The position numbers and the translations under genes are program-made. A stretch of DNA of 26,751 nt from a virus: positions 1 through 26,751 of IMG/VR virus record IMGVR_UViG_3300035239_000098. One strand, given 5' to 3'. A model generated the notes under the pieces. That model ran no database searches and had not been told where the DNA came from. It saw only the letters and a program-made list of their open reading frames with translations. Positions 1 to 5,934 of the stretch are shown one piece after another (position 1 is the stretch's first letter; each line of letters starts with the position of its first letter).

Positions 1-4
1 GCCA

Positions 5-136
5 TTATTTCTTACAATCTTTAGATTTTTTGTGATCATATCCTTTTTTCTTAAGTTTATCGTGGTCTTCTTTTTTAAAAGCCATTTTTACTTTACAGTC
101 TTTGTACATTGGGTGAGGTTTAAATTTTTTAGTCAT
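5..136 (-). CDS. Lysine-rich small protein, 43 aa, function unknown
   Basis: Reading leftward from ATG at 136 to TAA at 5-7 gives a 43-residue protein, very rich in lysine, with two cysteines and several histidines (it begins MTKKFKPHPMYKDC). Its ATG overlaps the stop of the upstream gene in the ATGA arrangement, so it is probably made by coupled translation as the last visible gene of the chaperonin operon. The strong positive charge suggests nucleic-acid or capsid-interior binding, but that is inference; no family is recognised. Coding status rests on the tight overlap and on a clean frame with the same style as its two basic neighbours. Confidence 0.6.
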   Translation of the reverse strand: MTKKFKPHPMYKDCKVKMAFKKEDHDKLKKKGYDHKKSKDCKK

Positions 137-333
137 AAGTTTCTTTTTGACATTTTATTATTAAGAATTCTTCTTCTTATGTTTGCAAATGGTCCAGTTG
201 ATTGAAATATATCTTCAGTTTTTCCTTCTTGCTTAGCGTCTTTTCTTTCGATACTACCCATTGGATAGTCCTTGTAAGCTGCTCTATTTGCTTTTCTTTT
301 AGCTCTTCTTTTTTCTCTATCTAATTTTGACAT
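133..333 (-). CDS. Basic small protein, 66 aa, function unknown
   Basis: A 66-residue basic protein starting MSKLDREKRRAKRKANR, so the first 20 residues are almost all charged and likely helical. The start at 333 is well supported: an AGGAGGT sequence lies at 342-348 with an 8-base gap to the ATG, unusual in a window where most genes have only A-rich leaders. It starts 2 bases after the stop of the 104-aa gene and ends in an ATGA overlap with the next small gene. Its amino terminus (MSKL) is like that of the upstream 104-aa protein, so the two may be distantly related or share an N-terminal role. No function can be assigned from sequence. Confidence 0.75.
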   Translation of the reverse strand: MSKLDREKRRAKRKANRAAYKDYPMGSIERKDAKQEGKTEDIFQSTGPFANIRRRILNNKMSKRNL

Positions 334-335
334 AA

Positions 336-650
336 TTATTTACCTCCTGTATTTCCTTTGTTTTTTCTGCCGCTTCCTTTTTTACCTCTTGCTCTTCTGT
401 CTCCAGCAGTAGCAGATTTACTTCCTCTGTTTTTACTAGCTTTTTCTAAGACAATTCTATTTCCTTTATGAGAAACATCCTTGCCATCATAATTGCCATA
501 AGTTCCAAACTCTCGATTCTTTTTGTTATCGAAAACTCTTCGCTTTACCTGCCCTGGTTTTTTGTTGTACTTTTTTTGGTAATCGTTGTGCTTTTTTCTA
601 GCAGCTTTGTTTTTTCTGTAAAACCTTGCAGTACGACTTAACTTAGACAT
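336..650 (-). CDS. Highly basic phage protein, 104 aa, function unknown
   Basis: A 104-residue protein dominated by Lys, Arg, Asn and Gly, with a glycine/lysine-rich tail ending GSGRKNKGNTGGK. The segment around residues 63-90 (NRIVLEKASKNRGSKSATAG, then DRRARGKK) resembles, from memory, small basic proteins often seen in marine tailed-phage genomes, of unproven function. The composition suggests an intrinsically disordered nucleic-acid-binding or virion-associated protein (inference). It lies 18 bases after groES in the same leftward operon and is followed after 2 bases by another basic gene, so it is probably co-transcribed with the chaperonin. Confidence 0.75.
   Translation of the reverse strand: MSKLSRTARFYRKNKAARKKHNDYQKKYNKKPGQVKRRVFDNKKNREFGTYGNYDGKDVSHKGNRIVLEKASKNRGSKSATAGDRRARGKKGSGRKNKGNTGGK
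342..348 (-). promoter_or_regulatory. Strong Shine-Dalgarno site for the 66-aa gene
   Basis: The leftward strand reads AGGAGGT here, 8 bases before the ATG at 333. Most other starts in the window have only A-rich leaders, as is usual in Bacteroidota, so this is an exception and fixes the start of the 66-aa gene. Confidence 0.65.
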
Positions 651-668
651 ACAGCAAAGATAGTTATT

Positions 669-926
669 TTACAGAACTACTACAATATCCTTGTCTTGAA
701 CGACAGTATATAAATCCTCACCAATTCTAACTTCGTGAGTTTGTAGTTTATTGTAATAAATATAATCTCCTTCTTTTAAATAAGTGAGCCCTGATCCAAA
801 TGAAACAACTTCTCCTTTACGGTACATCATTCCAACTGTATCTTTGGAAGTTAGAAGCAACCCCCCTTGACTTTTGTGAGACTCCTTAACTTCTTTTACT
901 AAAACATATTTTCCTACTGCTTTCAT
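669..926 (-). CDS. groES: Phage GroES-like co-chaperonin
   Basis: An 85-residue protein with the GroES fold signature in order: KYVLVKEV near the start; SQGGLLLTS at about residues 19-27, matching the mobile loop that contacts GroEL (typically SAGGIVLTG); YRKGEVVSFGSG; LKEGDYIYYNK; and a DIVVVL end. Bacterial GroES is about 95-97 residues, so this one is about ten shorter, mainly in the middle. It would cap the GroEL ring encoded next to it. Its ATG at 926 overlaps the groEL stop (ATGA), so the order is groEL then groES, the reverse of the usual bacterial operon. Other phage co-chaperonins (T4 gp31) work with the host GroEL; here a partner is supplied by the phage. Confidence 0.92.
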   Translation of the reverse strand: MKAVGKYVLVKEVKESHKSQGGLLLTSKDTVGMMYRKGEVVSFGSGLTYLKEGDYIYYNKLQTHEVRIGEDLYTVVQDKDIVVVL

Positions 927-2491
927 TTTTCTCTTACGTTAGTTATAATAGCATTAGTACTTAAAATAGTCGAAGCAATAGAAATAGCATTTCTTACCGC
1001 ACTCTTAGTAACCTTACATGGATCTATAATTCCTAACTTAATCATATTGCCATACTTATCATTCTTTACATCGTATCCTGTTCCCGGGTCTAGATTTGGT
1101 TCTATCAACTTAGTTTCTATTCCAGCATTAGTTAAAATCTGATAAAACGGAGCCTTCAATGCTTTTTCCATAATAGCCATAGAAACTCTTTGACTTTCGC
1201 CAGCACCGAGCTTTGCGAGGTCATCCGCTATTTCTTTCAGTGCTATGCCACCGCCTGGCAATATTCCGTCTTCAAGGGCTGCTCTTGTGGCGCATACTGC
1301 ATCATCGACTCTATCTTTCTTTTCTTTTTGTTCAATATCTGAGTTCGCTCCAACGTGAATCACTCCAATCTTTCCAGATATCATAGCAATTCTTTTTTTA
1401 ATAAACTCTTGTTCTTTAGAAGTTTCGTGCATTTCCCATAGTGATTCCATGTGATTATTGAGCTGAGACTCTAAGTGTTCATCTTCTTTTCTTACAATCA
1501 CAGTGTTTGCATTATCTATAATAACCTTTCGGGCAGATCCCAGGTCTTCTAATCTAACCAACTGAAAGTTATCACCGGTATCTTCACTAAAGTAAGTGGC
1601 TCCTGTGGCAATAGCTATATCTTGCATCATCTGATCTTTCTTCCATCCAAACTCTGGTGGCTGAATTACACAAACCTTCAAACCATTTCTAACTTTATTC
1701 AAATTAAGTGTATTCATTACTTTGGCATCGACATCTCCAATAATCAAAAGAGACTTTCCGTTTTGTAATACATCCGCTAGCACATGTTCAATAGATGACA
1801 TATTCTCTACAGTAGAATTTAGAACTAGTATATGAGGATTTTCAAGGATACATTCTTCTGTTTTTTGATCCGTTATAAAATACCTTGACATATATCCTCT
1901 TTTCAGTCTCATTCCTTCACTTGTAGAAAACCAAGTATCTCCACCATCAGAATTCTCAACAGTAACCACTCCATTAATTCCTACTAAATCGTAAGCTTGA
2001 GCAATTATGTTTCCTATCTCTTTATCATTGTTTGCTGATATAGATGCTACATCTACTAATTTTTTAGCAGTAATCTTTTTCTTTTTCTTGTCAAGTGCTT
2101 TAATAATAAAATCTGTAGTGTCCTGCATATTTCTAATAATATCAGTCAGATTCATTTCTTTCTTTATTCTTTTTTGAGCTTCTGCAATAATAGCTTGTGT
2201 CAAAACAATAGCAGTAGTAGTTCCATCACCAGCTTCGGTTGCAGTTTTTTCAGCAGCTTCTCTAATTATTCTAACAGCTAAGTCTTCTGTCGGATCCATT
2301 AGTGCAATACTTTTAGCAACAGTTACACCATCCTTAGTAATTGTTACTCCACCTATATGATTTTCGGATTCTATTAGAACTGTTCTACCTCTAGCACCTA
2401 AAGTACTCTTAACAGCATCAGCGATTTTATTTACACCGCCTATTAGTTTTTTTCTAGCCTCATCTTCAAAGCTAATCTCTTTTACAATCAT
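923..2491 (-). CDS. groEL: Phage GroEL-type chaperonin
   Basis: A group I chaperonin subunit (522 residues, against 548 in E. coli). ATP-site motifs are intact: LGARGR (31-36), TKDGVTVAKSI (52-62), GDGTTTA (88-94, with the metal-binding Asp), DDAVCATRAALEDG (about 396-409, containing the equivalent of catalytic Asp398), then a PGGGIAL segment. The apical domain keeps a RGYMSRYFITD segment and a KSLLIIGDV segment. The methionine/glycine-rich GGM tail of bacterial GroEL is absent; the protein ends ITNVREK. I chose ATG at 2491; a TTG at 2515 is in frame, but the promoter -7 element lies at 2517-2524, so transcription should start downstream of that TTG. It is the first gene of the leftward operon and divergent from the control region. 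It probably folds large phage proteins. Confidence 0.95.
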   Translation of the reverse strand: MIVKEISFEDEARKKLIGGVNKIADAVKSTLGARGRTVLIESENHIGGVTITKDGVTVAKSIALMDPTEDLAVRIIREAAEKTATEAGDGTTTAIVLTQAIIAEAQKRIKKEMNLTDIIRNMQDTTDFIIKALDKKKKKITAKKLVDVASISANNDKEIGNIIAQAYDLVGINGVVTVENSDGGDTWFSTSEGMRLKRGYMSRYFITDQKTEECILENPHILVLNSTVENMSSIEHVLADVLQNGKSLLIIGDVDAKVMNTLNLNKVRNGLKVCVIQPPEFGWKKDQMMQDIAIATGATYFSEDTGDNFQLVRLEDLGSARKVIIDNANTVIVRKEDEHLESQLNNHMESLWEMHETSKEQEFIKKRIAMISGKIGVIHVGANSDIEQKEKKDRVDDAVCATRAALEDGILPGGGIALKEIADDLAKLGAGESQRVSMAIMEKALKAPFYQILTNAGIETKLIEPNLDPGTGYDVKNDKYGNMIKLGIIDPCKVTKSAVRNAISIASTILSTNAIITNVREK

Positions 2492-2516
2492 TAAATTAAA
2501 TTTTATTAAAGTCAAA

Positions 2517-2547
2517 CAAATATATACAAAAACAATTCACCTGCAAA
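2517..2547 (-). promoter_or_regulatory. Bacteroidota-type promoter of the groEL operon
   Basis: On the leftward strand TTTG (2547-2544) is followed after exactly 19 bases by TATATTTG (2524-2517), an exact match to the Bacteroidota sigma-ABfr consensus TTTG/TAnnTTTG. Transcription should start near 2510-2512, leaving a leader of about 20 bases before the groEL ATG at 2491. A host-type promoter means host RNA polymerase can express the chaperonin without a phage factor. Confidence 0.75.
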
Positions 2548-2560
2548 AAATATAAAATAA

Positions 2561-2599
2561 AGTTTGGGTTGTTGGGGGTGGTTTGGGCTAACCCAAACT
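2561..2599. repeat. G-rich inverted repeat with two alternative hairpins
   Basis: AGTTTGGGTT (2561-2570) is the perfect reverse complement of AACCCAAACT (2590-2599), a 10-bp stem with a 19-base G-rich loop. The same right arm can instead pair with GTTTGGG at 2581-2587 to form a 7-bp stem with a CTAA loop. The G runs at 2566-2568, 2574-2578, 2580-2581 and 2585-2587 could also form a two-layer quadruplex. It sits just upstream of the groEL promoter. It has no T-tract, so it does not look like a terminator. Confidence 0.6.
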
Positions 2600-2604
2600 A
2601 TTAG

Positions 2605-2960
2605 TAGTGTTACAGTGTTGGTTTTTTGCCCTATATACAGATTTATTTTTTTTACATATATATTATTATTTTTTTTTCTCCTACCCCCCCCTAAAAAGTA
2701 ACATTATAACACTAGTAGTATATTAACTATATGATAATCAAACAGTTAGAGCAACTTATATAAAGTGTTAGTTTAAAAAATTCGTAACACTAAACCAACA
2801 CTAATGGGTCAAAACCAACACCTTTTCACCATTTTATCCGTTTTAAAACGTTTAAATCGTTTATCAATTTTCCCTAAATCCTTAAAACGTGTTATAAAAA
2901 ACTTGTAAAATACTGCACCAAAACTGTACTATCATCAAAACCAACACCAATTAGTGTTAC
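2605..2960. repeat. Cluster of iteron-like repeats, candidate origin or operator region
   Basis: A gene-free AT-rich stretch holding two repeated words. TAGTGTTAC or its complement GTAACACTA occurs at 2605-2613, 2784-2792 and 2952-2960, with a shorter TAACACTA at 2707-2714. AAAACCAACAC or its complement occurs at 2615-2625, 2811-2821 and 2937-2947, with AAACCAACACT at 2793-2802 nearly the same. The two words lie side by side three times (2605-2625, 2784-2802, 2937-2960). Between them is the perfect palindrome CGTTTTAAAACG (2839-2850) and a C8 run (2684-2691). Such iterons beside an AT-rich stretch between divergent operons fit a replication origin or a repressor operator array; which one cannot be told from sequence. 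Confidence 0.55.
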
Positions 2961-3036
2961 TCTGTGACGCAATAATGTTGTGAATTACAATGTGAAAATT
3001 AATCTTGGGAACGAAAGTGTATCTTCAATTATAACC

Positions 3037-3071
3037 AAAAAAAAAAGAGTGCTACCTAGTTGGCAACACTC
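3037..3071 (-). terminator. Intrinsic terminator for the leftward 59-aa gene
   Basis: In the leftward transcript GAGTGTTGCC pairs with GGTAGCACTC over 10 positions (two of them G-U) around a five-base loop AACTA, followed directly by ten U residues (3046-3037). This is a textbook Rho-independent terminator, placed 46 bases after the stop of the 59-aa gene at 3117. On the rightward strand the stem is weaker but is followed by CCCTTTTT, so some bidirectional activity is possible. Confidence 0.85.
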
Positions 3072-3116
3072 CCTTTTTATCCATGTAGAGAACGAGAATT
3101 ATGGAGAAAGAAAACG

Positions 3117-3296
3117 TTAGAGTTTTTTAAATAAGTTTATGTTGGCATTAGCTAGTTCATTACCTTCAGCGATCATTCGAACTTTATCAGCTCTCTTCAT
3201 CATTTTTCTGTACCTAGCTGCTTTAACAAGCCCCATCTCTGAGTCCGGTGCATTGTTAATTAGCCTTCCATCTTTAATTGTGTAATCATCATTCAT
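3117..3296 (-). CDS. Isolated 59-aa protein, function unknown
   Basis: ATG at 3296 to TAA at 3117-3119 encodes 59 residues, starting MNDDYTIKDGRLINNAPDSE; the second half is basic and helical (KAARYRKMMKRADKVRMIAE). It is the only gene inside the 1.3-kb control region and forms a complete small unit: an exact TATATTTG -7 element four bases before the ATG and a strong terminator 46 bases after the stop. With the -7 element that close, the transcript probably starts at or beside the ATG (leaderless). No family is recognised. A basic helical protein beside a repeat array could be a DNA-binding regulator, but no helix-turn-helix is visible. Confidence 0.75.
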   Translation of the reverse strand: MNDDYTIKDGRLINNAPDSEMGLVKAARYRKMMKRADKVRMIAEGNELANANINLFKKL

Positions 3297-3300
3297 AGTA

Positions 3301-3331
3301 CAAATATAGTCATTTATTCTGAAACCGAACC
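3301..3331 (-). promoter_or_regulatory. Promoter of the isolated 59-aa gene
   Basis: The leftward strand has TATATTTG at 3308-3301, an exact match to the Bacteroidota -7 consensus. The -33 region is weak: a GGTTC stretch lies at about the right distance (3331-3327) instead of TTTG. The element ends only four bases before the ATG at 3296, which predicts a leaderless or nearly leaderless mRNA. Confidence 0.55.
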
Positions 3332-3517
3332 CGAAAAAAAATATCAGATAATCGTAGACAGTGGGTTATATATTGTGTGTGCGTTGTTGTTGCAAAAAGA
3401 AAGTCGTTTAAAAAATGTTGGGGGGGGTGTTCTTTTTAAAAAAACTTTTCTATTTATTTTGACTTTTATTATTTGTGCTGGTGCTGTTTGTTTATTGTTG
3501 TTTGTCTTTACTCACTG

Positions 3518-3543
3518 CCCACCCTCAGCCCGTACCCGTTCCC
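3518..3543 (-). other. Canonical G-quadruplex motif
   Basis: Five GGG tracts on the leftward strand (3543-3541, 3537-3535, 3531-3529, 3524-3522, 3520-3518) are separated by loops of 3, 3, 4 and 1 bases, meeting the classical G3-N1-7 rule with one spare tract. This stands out in an otherwise AT-rich genome. On the rightward strand the same bases could form an i-motif. Confidence 0.6.
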
Positions 3544-3573
3544 TCGTTTTACAGTTCACGCACTTTAAACAAA

Positions 3574-3586
3574 GGGGTTAAACCCC
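3574..3586. repeat. Small GC hairpin
   Basis: GGGG (3574-3577) and CCCC (3583-3586) flank TTAAA, giving a four-bp stem with a five-base loop, or a six-bp stem with a single-base loop if GGGGTT pairs with AACCCC. There is no T-tract, so its role is unknown. Confidence 0.35.
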
Positions 3587-3741
3587 GCCGAACTTTTACC
3601 TTATGTTATTTATTGCCCCTCAAAAAGCCCATATAATAAACTGTTAACAAGCTATTTAGTAAAATTATATTCTGTGTAAACCTATCGGAGCGAAATAATG
3701 TTTCAAATGTGCTTTAATACTAAATAAATATGTTTTAACAC

Positions 3742-3772
3742 TTGTTTAATTAATATTTAATTTATATTATTG
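3742..3772 (+). promoter_or_regulatory. Early rightward promoter
   Basis: TTG (3742-3744) is followed after 20 bases by TATTATTG (3765-3772), one base different from the Bacteroidota -7 consensus TAnnTTTG. It lies 28 bases before the first gene of the long rightward cluster, which has no other obvious promoter, so it probably drives early transcription by host RNA polymerase. Confidence 0.55.
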
Positions 3773-3799
3773 TACTGTATTAAAAAACTAACTAACATT

Positions 3800-3937
3800 A
3801 TGAAAAATTATACACTACTTGAAAAAATGCAATATTTAGAAAAAAAATTTAACGCACCTATGGACGTAATAATGAAAGCGATAGAATTTTGCAATAAAAA
3901 TAAATTATGTATAACAGAAATAAAACTAACTAATTAA
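3800..3937 (+). CDS. Small early protein, 45 aa, function unknown
   Basis: ATG at 3800 to TAA at 3935-3937 encodes 45 residues (MKNYTLLEKMQYLEKKFNAP at the start). It is the first gene after the early promoter. Its leader, ending AACTAACTAACATT before ATG, is nearly the same as the leader of the next gene, which supports the start. The protein is lysine-rich, helical by composition, with two cysteines and no recognisable domain. The first genes of phage early operons often act against the host, but nothing in the sequence shows that here. Confidence 0.6.
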   Translation: MKNYTLLEKMQYLEKKFNAPMDVIMKAIEFCNKNKLCITEIKLTN

Positions 3938-3941
3938 CATT

Positions 3942-4271
3942 ATGAAAACAAAAACAATAGACGTAAACGCCAAGGAGTGGTTTGACAAATTTAACGGAAA
4001 TAGCTATTTTGCCGGAACTATTACAATAAATTACGGAATGAAAACCGAGGAAACACTTTTAATGCCTTTGCAGTATGGTTACGGTTCATACTATGAGCAA
4101 GAAGCCAAAAAAATCTTAACGGAATTTAATATAATTAGTGCGGATTATGGACAAGGCCTCTATAGTTATTGCAAAGAAAACAATATAATCTTGAGAAGTG
4201 GAATAGATTTAAACTGTTTAAAAAGAGATTTAAAACAAATTGAAACAAACTATAATAATAATTTAAAATAA
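3942..4271 (+). CDS. Early protein, 109 aa, function unknown
   Basis: A 109-residue protein, starting MKTKTIDVNAKEWFDKFNGN, with an aromatic-rich middle (LQYGYGSYYEQEA at about 43-55) and a charged C-terminus. The pattern of mixed strands followed by helices suggests a small compact domain. ATG at 3942 follows the previous stop by four bases and has the same CATT leader as its neighbour. I recognise no family. Cluster position and size suggest an early accessory phage protein. Confidence 0.75.
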   Translation: MKTKTIDVNAKEWFDKFNGNSYFAGTITINYGMKTEETLLMPLQYGYGSYYEQEAKKILTEFNIISADYGQGLYSYCKENNIILRSGIDLNCLKRDLKQIETNYNNNLK

Positions 4272-4294
4272 AACATAAACTAATAAATAACATT

Positions 4295-4684
4295 ATGAGC
4301 AATTATACAAAAGAGTTAAAAGGCGAAGAACTAAAAAACTATATTAAAAACAGATTTAAACAACCAATTAAAAAACAAATGAAACAATCAATTAAAACCG
4401 AATTAACCGAACATTTAAACGACACTTTGGAATATTTAGATTCAAGCGAAGAAATACACTTCCACGCATTCAATGAGGATTATTATATAATCGGATATTA
4501 TCAGGCGGAACAATGGCTAAAAAAACACGACTTGGACACCTATGAAGCTGTTGGAATATGTCAAGAATTCGAACAAGAGCATTTCGGAGAATTGCAAACA
4601 ACTTATGACAACGCAGAAATTTTAGTTAATCATTTGGTCTATTGGTACGGCTTAGAGATTTGTAACGAATTAGAATTAAGTTAA
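4295..4684 (+). CDS. Conserved phage protein, 129 aa, of unknown function
   Basis: A 129-residue protein. The first third is basic; the rest carries DYYIIGYYQAEQWLKKHDLD at about residues 61-80, followed by QEFEQEHFGELQTTYDNAEI and a C-terminal NHLVYWYGLEIC segment. From memory this layout (a YYIIGYYQA motif, an acidic FGE motif, then a hydrophobic helix) recurs in small uncharacterised proteins of phages from many hosts, so it is a real conserved family, but I know of no established function. ATG at 4295 has the usual AACATT leader. Confidence 0.8.
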   Translation: MSNYTKELKGEELKNYIKNRFKQPIKKQMKQSIKTELTEHLNDTLEYLDSSEEIHFHAFNEDYYIIGYYQAEQWLKKHDLDTYEAVGICQEFEQEHFGELQTTYDNAEILVNHLVYWYGLEICNELELS

Positions 4685-4687
4685 ATT

Positions 4688-4834
4688 ATGGACAAAAATA
4701 AATACACAGATTTAGGAACTTTTGAAAATAAGCAAAAAGCAAAAATTTTTAGAAATGAATACTTTAGATGGTGTAGTTGTTATACTGAAAAAGAAAAAGG
4801 CAAAACAAGATTATGGATTAAAGTACCTAAATAA
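4688..4834 (+). CDS. Small early protein, 48 aa, function unknown
   Basis: ATG at 4688 to TAA at 4832-4834 encodes 48 residues; the middle reads FRNEYFRWCSCYTEKEKGKT and the end is LWIKVPK. It begins three bases after the preceding stop and is preceded by AAATT, the usual leader of this cluster. Two cysteines spaced C-x-C are too few for a complete zinc site. Basic, no known family. Coding status is inferred from the fit between its neighbours. Confidence 0.6.
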   Translation: MDKNKYTDLGTFENKQKAKIFRNEYFRWCSCYTEKEKGKTRLWIKVPK

Positions 4835-4871
4835 ATAAAACTAAATTAAAATAAAAACAAAAAAAAATATT

Positions 4872-5087
4872 ATGACACAATCAGAATTTAACAAGTATTT
4901 TAAAAACGAAATTTTACCAATTATTGCGAGAAAATATGAGACGGACGGAATACCCGACAAAATCGCAAGACGTGAAACATACAACAACGCAACAGATGAT
5001 TTTTGTAAAAACGGACTTATTACAGAGAAACAGTATAATAATTGGTGCATCTCTAACAGTTTAGAAAATACAAAATATTGGCTATAA
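4872..5087 (+). CDS. Small phage protein, 71 aa, function unknown
   Basis: A 71-residue protein. The segment GIPDKIARRETYNNATDDFC at about residues 26-45 followed by KNGLITEKQYNNW resembles, from memory, a pattern found in short proteins of Bacteroidota and Firmicutes phages and plasmids (a PxRRExYNN motif followed by IxxxQYxxW). The function of that group is unknown to me. It is predicted to be mostly helical. The A-rich leader AAAAAATATT before ATG 4872 supports the start. An opposite-strand frame here is a shadow. Confidence 0.7.
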   Translation: MTQSEFNKYFKNEILPIIARKYETDGIPDKIARRETYNNATDDFCKNGLITEKQYNNWCISNSLENTKYWL

Positions 5088-5118
5088 ATTAAAATAATAA
5101 AAACTAAAAAATAAAATT

Positions 5119-5934
5119 ATGAAAACAGTATTCACAAACTCGGAAATAGTACACGCATTTAATTTGCAAGAACAACCCAATGGGCGAACCTCGAACGGAT
5201 CAATGTACTTCACAGATAATAAAATTTATTCTTATGGTTCGCACTATTTGTTAGGGGAATTCATAGATAAAGACACAATTATAATTAATAATAGAGGTTA
5301 TAGCGTGTCAACAGCAAAGCATATAAGTTTATTAACCAACGCAACAAGGGACAAAAGACAATTTTTTAAAACTGAGATAGAACCTGAGATTGTTATAAAT
5401 GAATTAAAGAACCTTTTTAAATTACTTTCTAGAACTCGATTAAAGGCCGATTATTATACAACAACAATAAACAATTTATTTAAAAATTACTTTGAATATG
5501 TAGATTATAAAAAACCAAAAAAGAGCAAAGAACATAGGCAAATAGTTAAACTCTATAAGGACTTCACAGAGAATGCAGAAAATTTAATAGAGGTTGTAAA
5601 AGAACAAACTAGAAAAGACAAAGAAAAGAAATTAAAAGAGGTTAAAAAGAAATTAAAAAAGTGGCGAACATTTGAAACAAGATACTTAAGTAATCAAAGC
5701 GGGAAAGACTTTCTAAGAATAGACAAAGCCAACAATATAATTGAAACTTCACAAGGTGTAAAGATACCTATTGAGGAGGGCAAAAGATTATTGAAATTAA
5801 TCGACCTTAAAAAAATAGTTGGCGCAAGAATCGACAATAAATACATTGTTGATGCATTTAACGGACTTTTAAAAGTCGGTTGCCATAACATTGAGTTAAA
5901 AGAAATAAACAGTATTAAAAAACAATTAATATAA
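5119..5934 (+). CDS. Early protein with an N-terminal conserved phage/plasmid domain, 271 aa
   Basis: The first 70 residues include NGRTSNGSMYFTDNKIYSYG followed by SHYLLGEFID and a strand-rich stretch ending RGYSVSTAKHISLL. This resembles an uncharacterised domain seen in small phage and plasmid proteins, usually with a YSYGxHxPLA core (from memory). A long lysine-rich helical region follows (about 90-180, with KDKEKKLKEVKKKLKK), likely a coiled coil, then a C-terminal mixed region. The enzymatic role, if any, is unknown. It is the largest gene of the small-gene cluster and its last base is the first base of the next ATG (TAATG), suggesting coupled translation. Confidence 0.75.
   Translation: MKTVFTNSEIVHAFNLQEQPNGRTSNGSMYFTDNKIYSYGSHYLLGEFIDKDTIIINNRGYSVSTAKHISLLTNATRDKRQFFKTEIEPEIVINELKNLFKLLSRTRLKADYYTTTINNLFKNYFEYVDYKKPKKSKEHRQIVKLYKDFTENAENLIEVVKEQTRKDKEKKLKEVKKKLKKWRTFETRYLSNQSGKDFLRIDKANNIIETSQGVKIPIEEGKRLLKLIDLKKIVGARIDNKYIVDAFNGLLKVGCHNIELKEINSIKKQLI

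Larger units (their letters stand above)
3297..3799. other. Non-coding control region, right half
   Basis: About 500 bases with no convincing gene. From left to right it holds the promoter of the 59-aa gene, a T/G-rich stretch with a G8 run (3420-3427), a C-rich stretch that is a quadruplex motif on the other strand (3518-3543), a small hairpin (3574-3586) and the early rightward promoter (3742-3772). A rightward frame from GTG at 3375 to 3581 would encode a protein with one hydrophobic segment, but it lacks an A-rich leader and runs through the homopolymer and C-rich stretches, so I do not call it a gene. Confidence 0.5.

Noticed and set aside
2492-2515. Eight extra residues at the groEL start from a TTG codon
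   Set aside because: Transcription should begin downstream of or at this codon because the -7 element is at 2517-2524; ATG 2491 also gives the usual chaperonin N-terminus.
3375-3581. Open frame from GTG for a 68-residue protein with one hydrophobic segment
   Set aside because: No A-rich leader; it runs through a G8 run and a C-rich quadruplex stretch, and base use is unlike the neighbouring genes, so it is more likely non-coding.
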